Of a DNA stretch of 64,000 nt, positions 19,269 to 29,307 are shown in pieces. The stretch is from contig CP155577.1 of NCBI GenBank assembly GCA_001306305.2, positions 2,897,501-2,961,500 of the forward strand, read 5' to 3'. Positions within the stretch are counted from its first letter, which is position 1, and each line of letters starts with the position of its first letter. The notes below the pieces were generated by a model. It did not search any database and was not told the origin of the DNA. It was given only the letters and a program-made list of their open reading frames with translations. The position numbers and the translations under genes are program-made. This DNA is from Citromicrobium bathyomarinum. GTDB taxonomy: Bacteria; Pseudomonadota; Alphaproteobacteria; Sphingomonadales; Sphingomonadaceae.

Positions 19269-20105
19269 TTACCTCTTCTTCTTCGCGTGGCGCGAACGGA
19301 TGATCATCTTGTCCGTCTGCTTGTTCTTGCGGGTGCGGGCGCCCTTGGTCGGCTTGCCCCACGGGGTCACCGGATGGCGGCCACCGCTGGTCTTGCCTTC
19401 ACCACCACCATGGGGGTGATCGACCGGGTTCTTGGCGACACCGCGGGTAAGCGGACGACGGCCCTTCCAACGGGTGCGACCGGCCTTGCCGAAGTTCTGG
19501 TTCTGGTTGTCGGGGTTCGAGACCGCGCCAACCGTACCCATGCAATCGGCCCGCAGGTAACGCTGCTCGCCCGAGTTGAGACGCACGATGACCATGCCAC
19601 GGTCGCGACCGACCAGCTGGACGTAGGCGCCTGCCGAACGGGCGATCTGCCCGCCCTTGCCCGGCTTCATCTCCACGTTGTGGATGATGGTGCCGACCGG
19701 CATGTTGCCCAGCGGCATCGCGTTGCCCGGCTTGGTGTCGACCCGCTCGCCCGCGATCACCTTGTCGCCAACGGCGAGGCGCTGCGGCGCGATGATGTAG
19801 GCCAGCTCTTCGTCGGCATACTTGATCAGAGCGATGAAGGCGGTGCGGTTGGGATCATATTCGATCCGCTCCACGGTGCCTTCCACGTCCCACTTGCGGC
19901 GCTTGAAGTCGATGTAACGATACTTCTGCTTGTGACCGCCCGCGATCCCGCGGCTGGTGACGTGGCCCTTGTTGTTGCGACCGCCCGTCTTGCGCTTGCC
20001 TTCGGTAAGCGCCTTGACCGGCTTGCCCTTGTAGAGCCCGGACTTGTCGACCAGGATCAGGCCGCGACGGGCCGGACTGGTCGGCTTGTAATTCTTGAGT
20101 GCCAT
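19269..20105 (-). CDS. rplB: Large-subunit ribosomal protein L2
   Basis: A 278-aa protein, the usual length, with the RNA-binding domain ([18 protein letters not shown]), [26 protein letters not shown], and the peptidyl-transferase-linked loop [21 protein letters not shown] including the conserved histidine. 17 nt after rplW. Confidence 0.99.
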   Translation of the reverse strand: MALKNYKPTSPARRGLILVDKSGLYKGKPVKALTEGKRKTGGRNNKGHVTSRGIAGGHKQKYRYIDFKRRKWDVEGTVERIEYDPNRTAFIALIKYADEELAYIIAPQRLAVGDKVIAGERVDTKPGNAMPLGNMPVGTIIHNVEMKPGKGGQIARSAGAYVQLVGRDRGMVIVRLNSGEQRYLRADCMGTVGAVSNPDNQNQNFGKAGRTRWKGRRPLTRGVAKNPVDHPHGGGEGKTSGGRHPVTPWGKPTKGARTRKNKQTDKMIIRSRHAKKKR

Positions 20106-20122
20106 GGTTCCGTCCTAGCTCC

Positions 20123-20431
20123 TCAGATGCCGCTCGTGACGTCGATGGAATCGCCGTCCTTGAGCGTCACGATCGCCTTCTTCATGTCGTTGCGACGGTA
20201 GGGCTTGCCCCGCCAGCGCTTGACCTTGCCCTTGGTGACGATGGTGTTCACCCCGGTCACCTTGACGTCGAACAGCGCTTCCACCGCATCGCGGATCTGC
20301 GGCTTCGTGGCGTCGTTCGCCACCTTGAAGACCACTGCGTTGTTCTCGCTCGCGAGCGTCGACTTCTCGGTAATGTGCGGCGCGAGGATCACGTCGTAGT
20401 GCCGCGCGTCGATTTCCTGCTTCTTAGCCAT
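20123..20431 (-). CDS. rplW: Large-subunit ribosomal protein L23
   Basis: A 102-aa protein with [20 protein letters not shown] and [26 protein letters not shown]. It docks trigger factor and SRP at the exit tunnel. The start at 20431 ([13 protein letters not shown]) overlaps the rplD end by eight bases, a sign of coupled translation. Confidence 0.98.
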   Translation of the reverse strand: MAKKQEIDARHYDVILAPHITEKSTLASENNAVVFKVANDATKPQIRDAVEALFDVKVTGVNTIVTKGKVKRWRGKPYRRNDMKKAIVTLKDGDSIDVTSGI

Positions 20432-21047
20432 TGAAGCGCGCCTCCAGCTTTTCGACCGCATCCTTGGTGAGGACCAGCGTGTCGTGCTTCAGGATGTCGT
20501 AGACGTTGGCGCCGACCGCCGGGATCACGTTGACACCGGGCAGGTTGCCCGCAGCCATCTTGAAACCGTCGTTCACGCTTTCGCCATCGATCACCAGCAC
20601 CTTGCCGTTGAACCCGGCCTTTTCGAAGTGACCCTTGAGGGCCTTGGTCTTGGCATCCTTCAGCTCGAGGCTGTCGACGATGACCAGGCCGTCCTTGGCC
20701 TTGCTCGACAGCGCCATGCGCAGGCCGAGCGAACGGATCTTCTTGTTCAGCGACGGGTCGAAGTCGCGCTTGCGCGCGCCGTGCGCCTTACCACCGCCGA
20801 TGAAGATCGGAGCGCCGCGGTCGCCGTGGCGAGCGCCACCCGAACCCTTCTGGCGACCGAACTTCTTGCCGGTGCGGGCCACGTCCGAACGCTCACGCGT
20901 CGGGCGGGCGGTCCCGCGGCGCTTTTCCAGCTGCCACGTCACCACGCGATGAAGGATGTCGGCGCGAGGCTCGACACCGAACACGGCATCGTTGAGCTCG
21001 ATCTCGCCGGCCTTACCGCCGTCGATTTTCTGTACCGCGATCTTCAC
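20424..21047 (-). CDS. rplD: Large-subunit ribosomal protein L4
   Basis: A 207-aa protein with the extended loop [37 protein letters not shown] in outline and the globular Rossmann-like body. L4 lines the exit tunnel and in gammaproteobacteria autoregulates the S10 operon. It follows rplC by 2 nt; the 322-nt leader upstream of rplC is where such control could act here. Confidence 0.98.
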   Translation of the reverse strand: MKIAVQKIDGGKAGEIELNDAVFGVEPRADILHRVVTWQLEKRRGTARPTRERSDVARTGKKFGRQKGSGGARHGDRGAPIFIGGGKAHGARKRDFDPSLNKKIRSLGLRMALSSKAKDGLVIVDSLELKDAKTKALKGHFEKAGFNGKVLVIDGESVNDGFKMAAGNLPGVNVIPAVGANVYDILKHDTLVLTKDAVEKLEARFNG

Positions 21048-21049
21048 GA

Positions 21050-21886
21050 TCAGGACTCCTTGCCTTCGGTGCCTTCGGCGTCAGCCCCGGCATCCTGCTG
21101 CTGCATCAGCTTTTCCTGCTGCTCGGGCGTCACTTCGGTGTGCACCTCGTGCTCCGCACCGCTCTCGACCAGGCCGGCATCGGCATCGTCGCTCGAGAAC
21201 TCGTCGGCGTTGCGACGCATCGCACCGGGGAACGGCGCGTCGGCCGGCATCGGCAGCTTCACCGCGTCGGCGACCAGCATCCAGCTGTTCTTCGCGCCGG
21301 GGACAGACCCCTTGACGAACAGCAGACCACGCTCGGAGTCCGTGCGGACGATCTCGAGGTTCTGCTGCGTGCGCTGACGGTCGCCCATGTGGCCGGCCAT
21401 CTTCTTGTTCTTGAACACGCGGCCGGGATCCTGGCGGTTACCGGTCGAACCGTGCGAACGGTGCGACAGCGAAACGCCGTGCGTCGCGCGCAGACCGCCG
21501 AAGCCCCAGCGCTTCATCGCGCCGGCAAAGCCCTTGCCCTGCGTGTAGCCCTGCACGTCAACCTTCTGGCCGGCGATGAAGTGATCGGCGGTGATCGTCG
21601 CACCGACGGGAAGGAGTGCGTCCTCACCCTCGACGCGGAATTCCGCGACCTTCATCTTCAGGCCAACTTCCGCCTTCGCGAAAGCTTCGCGCTGCGGCTT
21701 GTTGACGTTTTTCTGCTTCGCTTCACCCGAACCGACCTGGACGGACCAGTAGCCGTCGCGGTCGGCGGTGCGGTTGGCGGTGACCTGGCACCCTTCCAGA
21801 GCGAGCACGGTCACGGGAACGTGCCGGCCGTCTTCCTGAAACAGGCGGGTCATCCCGACCTTCTTGGCGATTACGCCAGTGCGCAT
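21050..21886 (-). CDS. rplC: Large-subunit ribosomal protein L3 with acidic C-terminal tail
   Basis: A 278-aa protein against 209 in E. coli. It starts [20 protein letters not shown] with TTTAGGAG upstream, has the methylation-site region [24 protein letters not shown] and the core [20 protein letters not shown]. From about residue 225 the sequence becomes acidic and Gln-rich ([33 protein letters not shown]), an extension outside the ribosomal fold. The gene stands 322 nt from rpsJ and probably has separate control. Confidence 0.98.
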   Translation of the reverse strand: MRTGVIAKKVGMTRLFQEDGRHVPVTVLALEGCQVTANRTADRDGYWSVQVGSGEAKQKNVNKPQREAFAKAEVGLKMKVAEFRVEGEDALLPVGATITADHFIAGQKVDVQGYTQGKGFAGAMKRWGFGGLRATHGVSLSHRSHGSTGNRQDPGRVFKNKKMAGHMGDRQRTQQNLEIVRTDSERGLLFVKGSVPGAKNSWMLVADAVKLPMPADAPFPGAMRRNADEFSSDDADAGLVESGAEHEVHTEVTPEQQEKLMQQQDAGADAEGTEGKES

Positions 21887-22208
21887 CGTTAAACTCCTAA
21901 ACCAGAGGCACGAAGGGACCATTCCCACCGTGCGTGACGGGCCGTTATCAACGACCCCAGCCCGAAGTTTTGATGCATCGCCCGTCCGGGCTGATTGCGC
22001 CCATGCAGGAATGCATGAAGCGCGAGACGGGAGACGCAGCCCGGAGCATGCTCCGGCGGTATCTCAAGTGAGGAACGCCCGAAGGCCTTCCGAACGCGAC
22101 CCTCGCAAGAGCGAGAACCCGTGCCGCACGAGGCGGACTTGAAAAATCGTCCGGTCGTTTAAAGTCCGACCGGAAGGACCAGCACCCGGCCTGGCCGGGC
22201 AGCCAAAA
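21887..22208 (-). other. Structured 322-nt leader between rpsJ and rplC
   Basis: No coding frame. In the direction of transcription it holds a candidate terminator right after rpsJ (22142-22174), then a run of small stems: CTCGC-TCTT-GCGAG, GAAGGCCTTC, the palindrome CCGGAGCATGCTCCGG, ATGCA repeats and GCCCGGACGGGC, and it ends at the strong AGGAG of rplC. In most bacteria rpsJ and rplC are a few tens of bases apart. The gap may contain a promoter (none stands out) or an autoregulatory leader. Confidence 0.55.
22142..22174 (-). terminator. Terminator-like hairpin after rpsJ
   Basis: Minus strand TCCGGTCG and CGACCGGA form an eight-pair stem around nine bases, followed by CGATTTTTC. It lies about 35 nt past the rpsJ stop, before rplC, so it would uncouple tuf-rpsJ from the rest of the S10 operon or act as an attenuator. 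Confidence 0.65.
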
Positions 22209-22520
22209 TCAAGCCAGCTTGATTTCGACGTTCACGCCCGCGGCGAGGTCCAGCTTCATCAGCGCGTCGACCGTCTGGGCGTTGGGCTGCACGATGTCGA
22301 GCAGCCGCTTGTAGGTGCGCACCTCGAACTGCTCGCGCGACTTCTTGTCGATGTGCGGGCCGCGGTTCACGGTGAACTTCTCGATGCGCGTCGGCAGGGG
22401 AATAGGTCCACGGATGAGCGCGCCGGTGCGGCGTGCAGTATCCGCGATCTCGCCCGTTGCCTGGTCGAGCACGCGGTGGTCGAAGGCCTTGAGGCGAATA
22501 CGGATATTCTGTGCGTCCAT
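22209..22520 (-). CDS. rpsJ: Small-subunit ribosomal protein S10 (NusE)
   Basis: A 103-aa protein with [49 protein letters not shown] and the usual C-terminal [14 protein letters not shown]. It is a 30S head protein and also NusE in transcription antitermination. Unusually it is set apart, with 163 nt before it (holding the tuf terminator) and 322 nt after it. Confidence 0.99.
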   Translation of the reverse strand: MDAQNIRIRLKAFDHRVLDQATGEIADTARRTGALIRGPIPLPTRIEKFTVNRGPHIDKKSREQFEVRTYKRLLDIVQPNAQTVDALMKLDLAAGVNVEIKLA

Positions 22521-22578
22521 GTCCTAGTCTACCGATGCGAAAGAGCCAAGAAGAGCCACCCCGTCTGGGCCACTCTTC

Positions 22579-22627
22579 AAAAATAAAGAACCGCCCCACC
22601 AAACCGAAGTTTTCGGTGAGGGGCGGC
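22579..22627 (-). terminator. Terminator after tuf
   Basis: Minus strand CCGCCCC (outer) and TCACCGAA/TTCGGT (inner) form a long stem closing on GGGGCGG, followed by TTCTTTATTTTTG. It lies about 58 nt past the tuf stop and looks like a strong intrinsic terminator, so rpsJ would depend on readthrough or on an unrecognised promoter. Confidence 0.75.
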
Positions 22628-22683
22628 CCTCGTGAAATCTGACCGGCGGGGAATCGAATCCCCCGCCGGTGGAAGCGCCTATA

Positions 22684-23874
22684 TTAGACGGTGATCTTGC
22701 TGACAACCCCCGAACCGACGGTGCGGCCACCTTCGCGGATTGCGAAGCGAAGACCTTCATCCATCGCGATCGGCGCGATCAGCTTGACCGAGATGGTCAC
22801 GTTGTCGCCCGGCATCACCATTTCCGTGCCTTCGGGAAGGATCACTTCGCCGGTCACGTCGGTGGTGCGGAAGTAGAACTGCGGGCGGTAGTTGGCGAAG
22901 AACGGCGTGTGACGGCCACCTTCGTCCTTCGACAGGACGTAGACTTCAGCGCTGAATTCGGTGTGCGGCGTAACCGTACCCGGCTTCGCGAGAACCTGGC
23001 CACGCTCCACGTCTTCACGGCCGATGCCGCGAATCAGGGCACCGATGTTGTCGCCGGCCTGACCCGAGTCGAGCAGCTTGCGGAACATTTCGACGCCGGT
23101 GACGGTGGTCTTCTGCGTGTCCTTGATGCCGACGATTTCGACTTCGTCGCCAACGTTCACGATGCCGGTTTCGACACGGCCGGTCACAACCGTACCGCGA
23201 CCCGAGATCGAGAACACGTCTTCGATCGGCATCAGGAAGGCCTGATCGACCGGACGTTCCGGCTGCGGGATGTGCTCGTCAACGGCCTTCATCAGCTCGA
23301 TGATCGAATCCTTGCCGATGTTGTCGTCGCGACCTTCGAGAGCGGCCAGCGCCGAACCCTTGATGATCGGAATGTTATCGCCGTCGAAGTCGTAGGCGCT
23401 CAGCAGTTCGCGAACTTCCAGCTCGACGAGCTCAAGGATTTCCTCGTCGTCGACCTGGTCGACCTTGTTCAGGTACACGACCAGCGCGGGCACGCCGACC
23501 TGACGCGAGAGCAGGATGTGCTCACGGGTCTGCGGCATGGGGCCGTCGGCAGCGTTCACCACCAGAATCGCGCCGTCCATCTGCGCCGCACCGGTGATCA
23601 TGTTCTTCACATAGTCGGCGTGGCCGGGGCAGTCGACGTGCGCGTAGTGGCGCGCTTCGGTTTCGTATTCGACGTGCGCGGTCGAGATCGTGATCCCGCG
23701 CTCGCGCTCTTCCGGCGCCTTGTCGATGTTTGCGAAATCGACGGCCGCACCGCCATAGGTTTCAGCCATCACCTTGGTGATCGCCGCGGTCAGCGTGGTC
23801 TTGCCGTGGTCGACGTGACCAATGGTGCCGATGTTGCAGTGCGGCTTGTTCCGCTCGAACTTTTCCTTCGCCAT
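22684..23874 (-). CDS. tuf: Translation elongation factor EF-Tu
   Basis: A 396-aa GTPase, full length. The P-loop GHVDHGKT is at residues 19-26, followed by the switch region [26 protein letters not shown], and NKVD for guanine recognition. Domains 2 and 3 end with the signature [12 protein letters not shown]. It delivers aminoacyl-tRNA to the A site. It lies 95 nt after fusA in the str operon, with a GC-rich hairpin in that gap, and is followed by its own terminator. Confidence 0.99.
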   Translation of the reverse strand: MAKEKFERNKPHCNIGTIGHVDHGKTTLTAAITKVMAETYGGAAVDFANIDKAPEERERGITISTAHVEYETEARHYAHVDCPGHADYVKNMITGAAQMDGAILVVNAADGPMPQTREHILLSRQVGVPALVVYLNKVDQVDDEEILELVELEVRELLSAYDFDGDNIPIIKGSALAALEGRDDNIGKDSIIELMKAVDEHIPQPERPVDQAFLMPIEDVFSISGRGTVVTGRVETGIVNVGDEVEIVGIKDTQKTTVTGVEMFRKLLDSGQAGDNIGALIRGIGREDVERGQVLAKPGTVTPHTEFSAEVYVLSKDEGGRHTPFFANYRPQFYFRTTDVTGEVILPEGTEMVMPGDNVTISVKLIAPIAMDEGLRFAIREGGRTVGSGVVSKITV

Positions 23875-23914
23875 TTCTCTTAATACCTCTGTCTTAAATG
23901 GGAATTTGTGCGGG

Positions 23915-23950
23915 AAAGAAGGCGGCGCCCGCTCAAAATCAGGCGCCGCC
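23915..23950 (-). terminator. Hairpin with T-rich tail between fusA and tuf
   Basis: Minus strand GGCGGCGCC and GGCGCCGCC form a perfect nine-pair stem around 12 nt and are followed by TTCTTTCCC. It starts about 20 nt past the fusA stop. It may be a partial terminator or a barrier to 3' decay. Confidence 0.55.
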
Positions 23951-23969
23951 CCTAAACCGATCGCTCGCC

Positions 23970-26102
<2,133 letters not shown>

Positions 26103-26222
26103 TGTCAATTCCTCGGAAGAGTCAGAGTGAGGGGGGAGCCGGATAAGCCACCCCCATATGGGGTCTTTTGTGACCGGTTGAAGACGCGCCCGCCGTATGC
26201 GCGGCGCGCCCTGCCCCGGATC

Positions 26223-26693
26223 CTACCAGCGGTAGTGGCTGAACGCGCGGTTCGCATCCGCCATGCGGTGCGTGTCTTCGCGCTTCTTGACCGCGTTGCC
26301 GCGATTGTTCGCCGCATCCATCAGCTCGCCCGAAAGACGCGCCGCCATGGTCGTTTCCGGACGACCGCGCGCGGCGGTGATCAGCCAGCGGATCGCCAGC
26401 GCCTGCGCACGCTCGGGGCGGACTTCCACAGGCACCTGGTAGGTCGCACCGCCGACGCGGCGGCTGCGCACTTCGACCTGCGGCTTGATGTTGTCGAGCG
26501 CGGCGTGGAACAGTTCGACCGGGTTGGCCTTCGCCTTGGTCTCGACCGTGTCGAGCGCGCCGTAGACGATCTTTTCCGCGACAGCTTTCTTACCATCGAG
26601 CATCAGGTTGTTCATGAACTTCGAGAGCACCAGATCCTTGAACTTGGGATCGGGCAGGATTTCGCGCTTCTCTGGGCGACGACGACGACTCAT
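26223..26693 (-). CDS. rpsG: Small-subunit ribosomal protein S7
   Basis: A 156-aa protein starting [20 protein letters not shown], with the beta-hairpin region [23 protein letters not shown] and ending AFSHYRW, as in most bacterial S7. It nucleates the 30S head, and in E. coli it represses its own operon. 142 nt separate it from rpsL; that gap carries a REP-like element. Confidence 0.99.
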   Translation of the reverse strand: MSRRRRPEKREILPDPKFKDLVLSKFMNNLMLDGKKAVAEKIVYGALDTVETKAKANPVELFHAALDNIKPQVEVRSRRVGGATYQVPVEVRPERAQALAIRWLITAARGRPETTMAARLSGELMDAANNRGNAVKKREDTHRMADANRAFSHYRW

Positions 26694-26722
26694 TTCAGTG
26701 TCTCCAAAATCTCAGATACGTC

Positions 26723-26825
26723 GGCCCGGACCTGATCCGGGCCAGTGCTTTTTCTTCCTGCGAATCGCCTTCATGCGATGGGGCGCAAAGGAAGAAGCAC
26801 CACCCCGGATCGCGCCCGGGGTGAC
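26723..26825. repeat. REP-like inverted repeat element in the rpsL-rpsG gap
   Basis: Two imperfect palindromes, GGCCCGGACCTGATCCGGGCC (26723-26743, quoted in part) and ACCCCGGATCGCGCCCGGGG (26802-26821), flank an inner pair AGTGCTTTTTCTTCCT / AGGAAGAAGCACC. The same architecture, ending in CCGGGGTGACG, recurs at 59871-59952. It is a dispersed intergenic element sitting inside the str operon. Confidence 0.75.
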
Positions 26826-26835
26826 GGGGAATGGC

Positions 26836-27207
26836 TTACTTGGGCCGCTTGGCGCCGTACTTCGAACGGCTCTGCTTGCGGTCCTTGACGCCCTGCGTGT
26901 CGAGCACGCCGCGCAGCACGTGGTAGCGCACGCCGGGAAGGTCGCGCACACGGCCGCCGCGGATCAGCACGACGCTGTGTTCCTGCAGGTTGTGGCCTTC
27001 ACCCGGGATGTAGCTGATGACTTCGCGCTGGTTGGTCAGGCGAACCTTGGCCACCTTGCGCAGAGCCGAGTTCGGCTTCTTCGGGGTCGTCGTATAGACG
27101 CGGGTGCAGACACCGCGCTTCTGCGGGTTCTGCTCCATCGCAGGGACCTTGCTCTTGGTCTTCTGCGGAGTGCGGCCCTTGCGGACCAGCTGGTTGATGG
27201 TGGGCAT
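26836..27207 (-). CDS. rpsL: Small-subunit ribosomal protein S12
   Basis: A 123-aa protein starting [20 protein letters not shown], with the decoding-centre loops [18 protein letters not shown] (streptomycin-resistance region, Lys in PKKPNS) and [20 protein letters not shown]. The wild-type lysine is present, so no streptomycin-resistance change is seen. First gene of the str operon. Confidence 0.99.
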   Translation of the reverse strand: MPTINQLVRKGRTPQKTKSKVPAMEQNPQKRGVCTRVYTTTPKKPNSALRKVAKVRLTNQREVISYIPGEGHNLQEHSVVLIRGGRVRDLPGVRYHVLRGVLDTQGVKDRKQSRSKYGAKRPK

Positions 27208-27261
27208 TAAATTCTCTCTTCTGCCTGTTTGCTCGAAAGGGCCTTCCCAACCCCGCCCATC

Positions 27262-27328
27262 CTGAGCTTGTCGAAGGATCGCACTTCTCTTCCTGCAAAG
27301 AAGAAGGACGGTGCTTCGACAGGCTCAG
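27262..27328. repeat. Inverted repeat, TTCGACAxGCTCAG family
   Basis: Arms CTGAGCTTGTCGAAG (27262-27276) and CTTCGACAGGCTCAG (27314-27328) are complementary with one mismatch and enclose 37 nt. This arm sequence is a common intergenic repeat in sphingomonads as I recall; it probably forms a stable RNA stem in the rpsL leader. Confidence 0.75.
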
Positions 27329-27684
27329 CACAGGCGAAACTGTGTCGGCCAGGGATGGCTTCGCGCTTGCGATCGAATGGAGGGTGTCGGGGCCGTGCCG
27401 CTTTCGATCGTCACCCCGGGCCCAAGGGAATGGGAAGCCGGGGTCCATCGAGCAAAGGACGCGCGCGCCGCATGGCGTGCCCACCTTGTCGCACGAGCCT
27501 GAAACGCTCCACCCGAACCCGCCCGCAAGGGACCACCCGGATTACTTTGACGGCTGCCCTGCCCAACCCGCTAGCGGGAAAACGAAAAGGCCATCGCGCA
27601 TGCGACAGCCCCGGGACATAACCGGCAATGTTCAGCTCTATAAGCCTTGGCGAGAGCTAGGCCCTGCCTCGGTTGAGAGCGCGC

Positions 27685-27710
27685 TTAGTAGGATTTGGGG
27701 TTGGGGTCAA
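27685..27710 (-). promoter_or_regulatory. Possible promoter of the str operon
   Basis: Minus strand TTGACC followed by TACTAA, but with only 14 nt between them, which is short. It lies 11 nt past the reverse transcriptase stop and about 480 nt from rpsL. It is the best candidate in the gap, but weak. Confidence 0.35.
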
Positions 27711-27720
27711 GGGAGAGCAG

Positions 27721-28767
27721 TCAGTCCCACGGGACATCAGAGGTTGTGACTCTGTCCTCAAATGACCCTTCAGCTTTCGGCCCTGTAACATACCCCTTCG
27801 CATCTAGCTTTGCGCGCCGCTGCCTCAGTGCCTGCATACGATCAGCGGCCTTACGCCCCTCCGGCGAACCTCGACCGAGATGATACCGATAGGTTCCCAG
27901 TGCACTAAGAAGGCTGTCGATAGCTTTCGCGCGCTCGACATCCGTCAGGTCTGTTCGAAGCAATGCGTAGCCGTCCCTCACCCGCTTCTGCAACGAAAAT
28001 GGCGCATCAACGCGCCCAGCCCTGAGCGGGACGCCAGTGACCACCACAGGCTTTCCACCTTGAGCTCGACCAACCGAGCGAAATTTAATTTTGTGAGTTT
28101 TGAAGCCCTGCCTGCGGATCACAGCACGGACCGCATCTACTAATTCCCCTCGTACGAATTGACCCGAGATTGTCAGGTCATCGACCCAAAGCGACATCTT
28201 CAGGCCTCGACGACAGCATAAATCGTAGATCTCGTCGAACATGTGCCGGTGCACGTGAGTAGTCAGAACAGGACTAACGGGTGAGCCGAACGGCATCCTG
28301 CCATCTATTGCGATAAGCTTGACGAGCAGGCCCGCCACGTCACTTCTTAGGCCAGCCACGTAATACGCCCACCGAAAAATATGCTCGTCAGTGGTCGATG
28401 GATAGAACTGCTTAATATCTAAGCTAAGGAACTGGATTTGCTTAGCGTGATGCTCAGCATTGTCCCGTTGTGACCGACCCTTTCTAGGGCTAAAAAGGTA
28501 AGGCGGCTGCTTGATTTTGTTGAAGTGGAACTTCAACCTTTCGTGCACGGTACGTAGCTTTCCAACCGGCACCGCCAAATCCCGCATCTTGGAGCCAATT
28601 TTCTCTCGTTTTCGCTTGGTATAACGCTCCTTATCGCGGACCAGCGCTTCGAGTTGCTGCTTTTTCCAACCAATCAGCTCGGCAAGATCCCGTTGAGTAA
28701 GGTCTTGCGTCCACGGAGAGTCACGAAAGGAGTAGCGCTCGTATTTTTGTTGCCTACGCCGTTTCAC
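27721..28767 (-). CDS. Retron-type reverse transcriptase
   Basis: A 348-aa protein, within the 300-350 aa range of retron RTs. Seen in order: NAEHH at 103-107, matching the retron region X NAxxH; LDIKQFYPS at 116-124 with catalytic Asp117; GSPVSPVL at 161-168; WVDD at 194-197 with Asp196 and Asp197; the HKIKF block near 225-229; and VTG at 243-245, the retron region Y triplet. NAxxH plus VTG separate retron RTs from group II intron and DGR enzymes; no maturase or endonuclease domain follows. The usual YxDD tyrosine is tryptophan. The start overlaps the HTH gene by 14 nt, so translation is probably coupled. The gene is visibly more A/T-rich than its neighbours, suggesting transfer. It should copy the msd RNA upstream into multicopy single-stranded DNA. 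Confidence 0.88.
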   Translation of the reverse strand: MKRRRQQKYERYSFRDSPWTQDLTQRDLAELIGWKKQQLEALVRDKERYTKRKREKIGSKMRDLAVPVGKLRTVHERLKFHFNKIKQPPYLFSPRKGRSQRDNAEHHAKQIQFLSLDIKQFYPSTTDEHIFRWAYYVAGLRSDVAGLLVKLIAIDGRMPFGSPVSPVLTTHVHRHMFDEIYDLCCRRGLKMSLWVDDLTISGQFVRGELVDAVRAVIRRQGFKTHKIKFRSVGRAQGGKPVVVTGVPLRAGRVDAPFSLQKRVRDGYALLRTDLTDVERAKAIDSLLSALGTYRYHLGRGSPEGRKAADRMQALRQRRAKLDAKGYVTGPKAEGSFEDRVTTSDVPWD

Positions 28768-29068
28768 GCTCTGTCGGCTTCATCTTATCAAGGAGCTGCA
28801 AGACCTTCTCAGCTACGATCAACTGACCGCGGCGAGCAATTGGTTCGCCTTCGATCTCTTCAGCAAAGAACAACAATTGCGACATCCGAATATCGACCGC
28901 GCGGCTGTAGGCTTCTAGTAGATCCATTGTTACGTTCTTCCGGCCCCTCTCAACGTCGGAGACCATTGATTGCGCAACTGAAAGTCGCTCTGCCATTTCG
29001 GCTTGCGAGTATCGACAGTAGAGACGGAGCAAGCGCAGCGCCTCGTTGATCATTGGACGCTTAGTCAT
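28754..29068 (-). CDS. XRE-family helix-turn-helix protein of the retron module
   Basis: A 104-aa protein. Residues about 12-60 form a Cro/C1-type HTH: YSQAEMAERLSVAQSMVSDV, then ERGRKNVTMDLLEAYSRAVD. The rest is helical (EKVLQLLDKMKP). The published retron typing includes a class defined by a small HTH protein beside the RT (type VI as I remember it), and this gene fits. It ends 14 nt inside the RT gene and begins 25 nt after a 42-aa peptide gene. Its own ribosome binding site is weak, pointing to coupling with the upstream frame. It could be the effector, an antitoxin-like partner or a transcriptional regulator of the module. An internal ATG five codons in is an alternative start. Confidence 0.82.
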   Translation of the reverse strand: MTKRPMINEALRLLRLYCRYSQAEMAERLSVAQSMVSDVERGRKNVTMDLLEAYSRAVDIRMSQLLFFAEEIEGEPIARRGQLIVAEKVLQLLDKMKPTERETA

Positions 29069-29093
29069 GGTGCGGCTGTCCCGAGGTCATCAA

Positions 29094-29222
29094 TTACTCG
29101 TGAAAAAAATTCTTCACCAAGACCGCTACCTGCCCGATCGCTATCAGCACCTTCATTACGAAGAGCCAACGCGAGGGGCCCGGCGGCGGGTGATGCCGCT
29201 GCGTGCGAGGATTGCTGCTCAT
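29094..29222 (-). CDS. 42-aa single-pass membrane peptide of the retron module
   Basis: A short frame with an excellent ribosome binding site: AAAGGAG, eight bases, then ATG. The N-terminal 18 residues are hydrophilic with His and Pro (QRHHPPPGPS); then comes one hydrophobic segment WLFVMKVLIAIGQVAVLV (residues 19-36) and a short tail KNFFHE. It is followed 25 nt later by the XRE gene and preceded by a CCGGCAA-CTCC-TTGCCGG hairpin. Size and topology recall small membrane toxins and retron membrane effectors, but no named family was recognised. A function as the toxic effector is inference. It is real rather than chance mainly because of its ribosome binding site and position. Confidence 0.6.
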   Translation of the reverse strand: MSSNPRTQRHHPPPGPSRWLFVMKVLIAIGQVAVLVKNFFHE

Positions 29223-29245
29223 TGGTCTTTCTCCTTTCGGCTACA

Positions 29246-29263
29246 CCGGCAAGGAGTTGCCGG
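29246..29263 (-). promoter_or_regulatory. Hairpin just upstream of the membrane peptide ribosome binding site
   Basis: CCGGCAA-CTCC-TTGCCGG, a perfect seven-pair stem with a four-base loop, ends nine bases before AAAGGAG. It could mark the 3' border of the msr-msd RNA, protect the downstream mRNA end after processing, or tune translation. Confidence 0.5.
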
Positions 29264-29307
29264 CGCCCGTAAGCCTGTCGGAGAACACTGTTCCGGAGCG
29301 TTTTTAC

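Larger units (their letters stand above)
27208..27720. other. Upstream region of the str operon
   Basis: 513 nt without a gene between rpsL and the reverse transcriptase stop codon. It holds a possible promoter at 27685-27710, an inverted repeat of the CTTCGACAGGCTCAG type (27262-27328), and a smaller hairpin ACCCCGG...CCGGGGT at 27413-27444. Short open frames here have no ribosome binding site. Confidence 0.6.

Noticed and set aside
27721-28767. Group II intron or DGR reverse transcriptase
   Set aside because: No maturase X or endonuclease domain, no domain V-like RNA nearby, and no template/variable repeat pair or Avd gene; NAxxH and VTG point to a retron.
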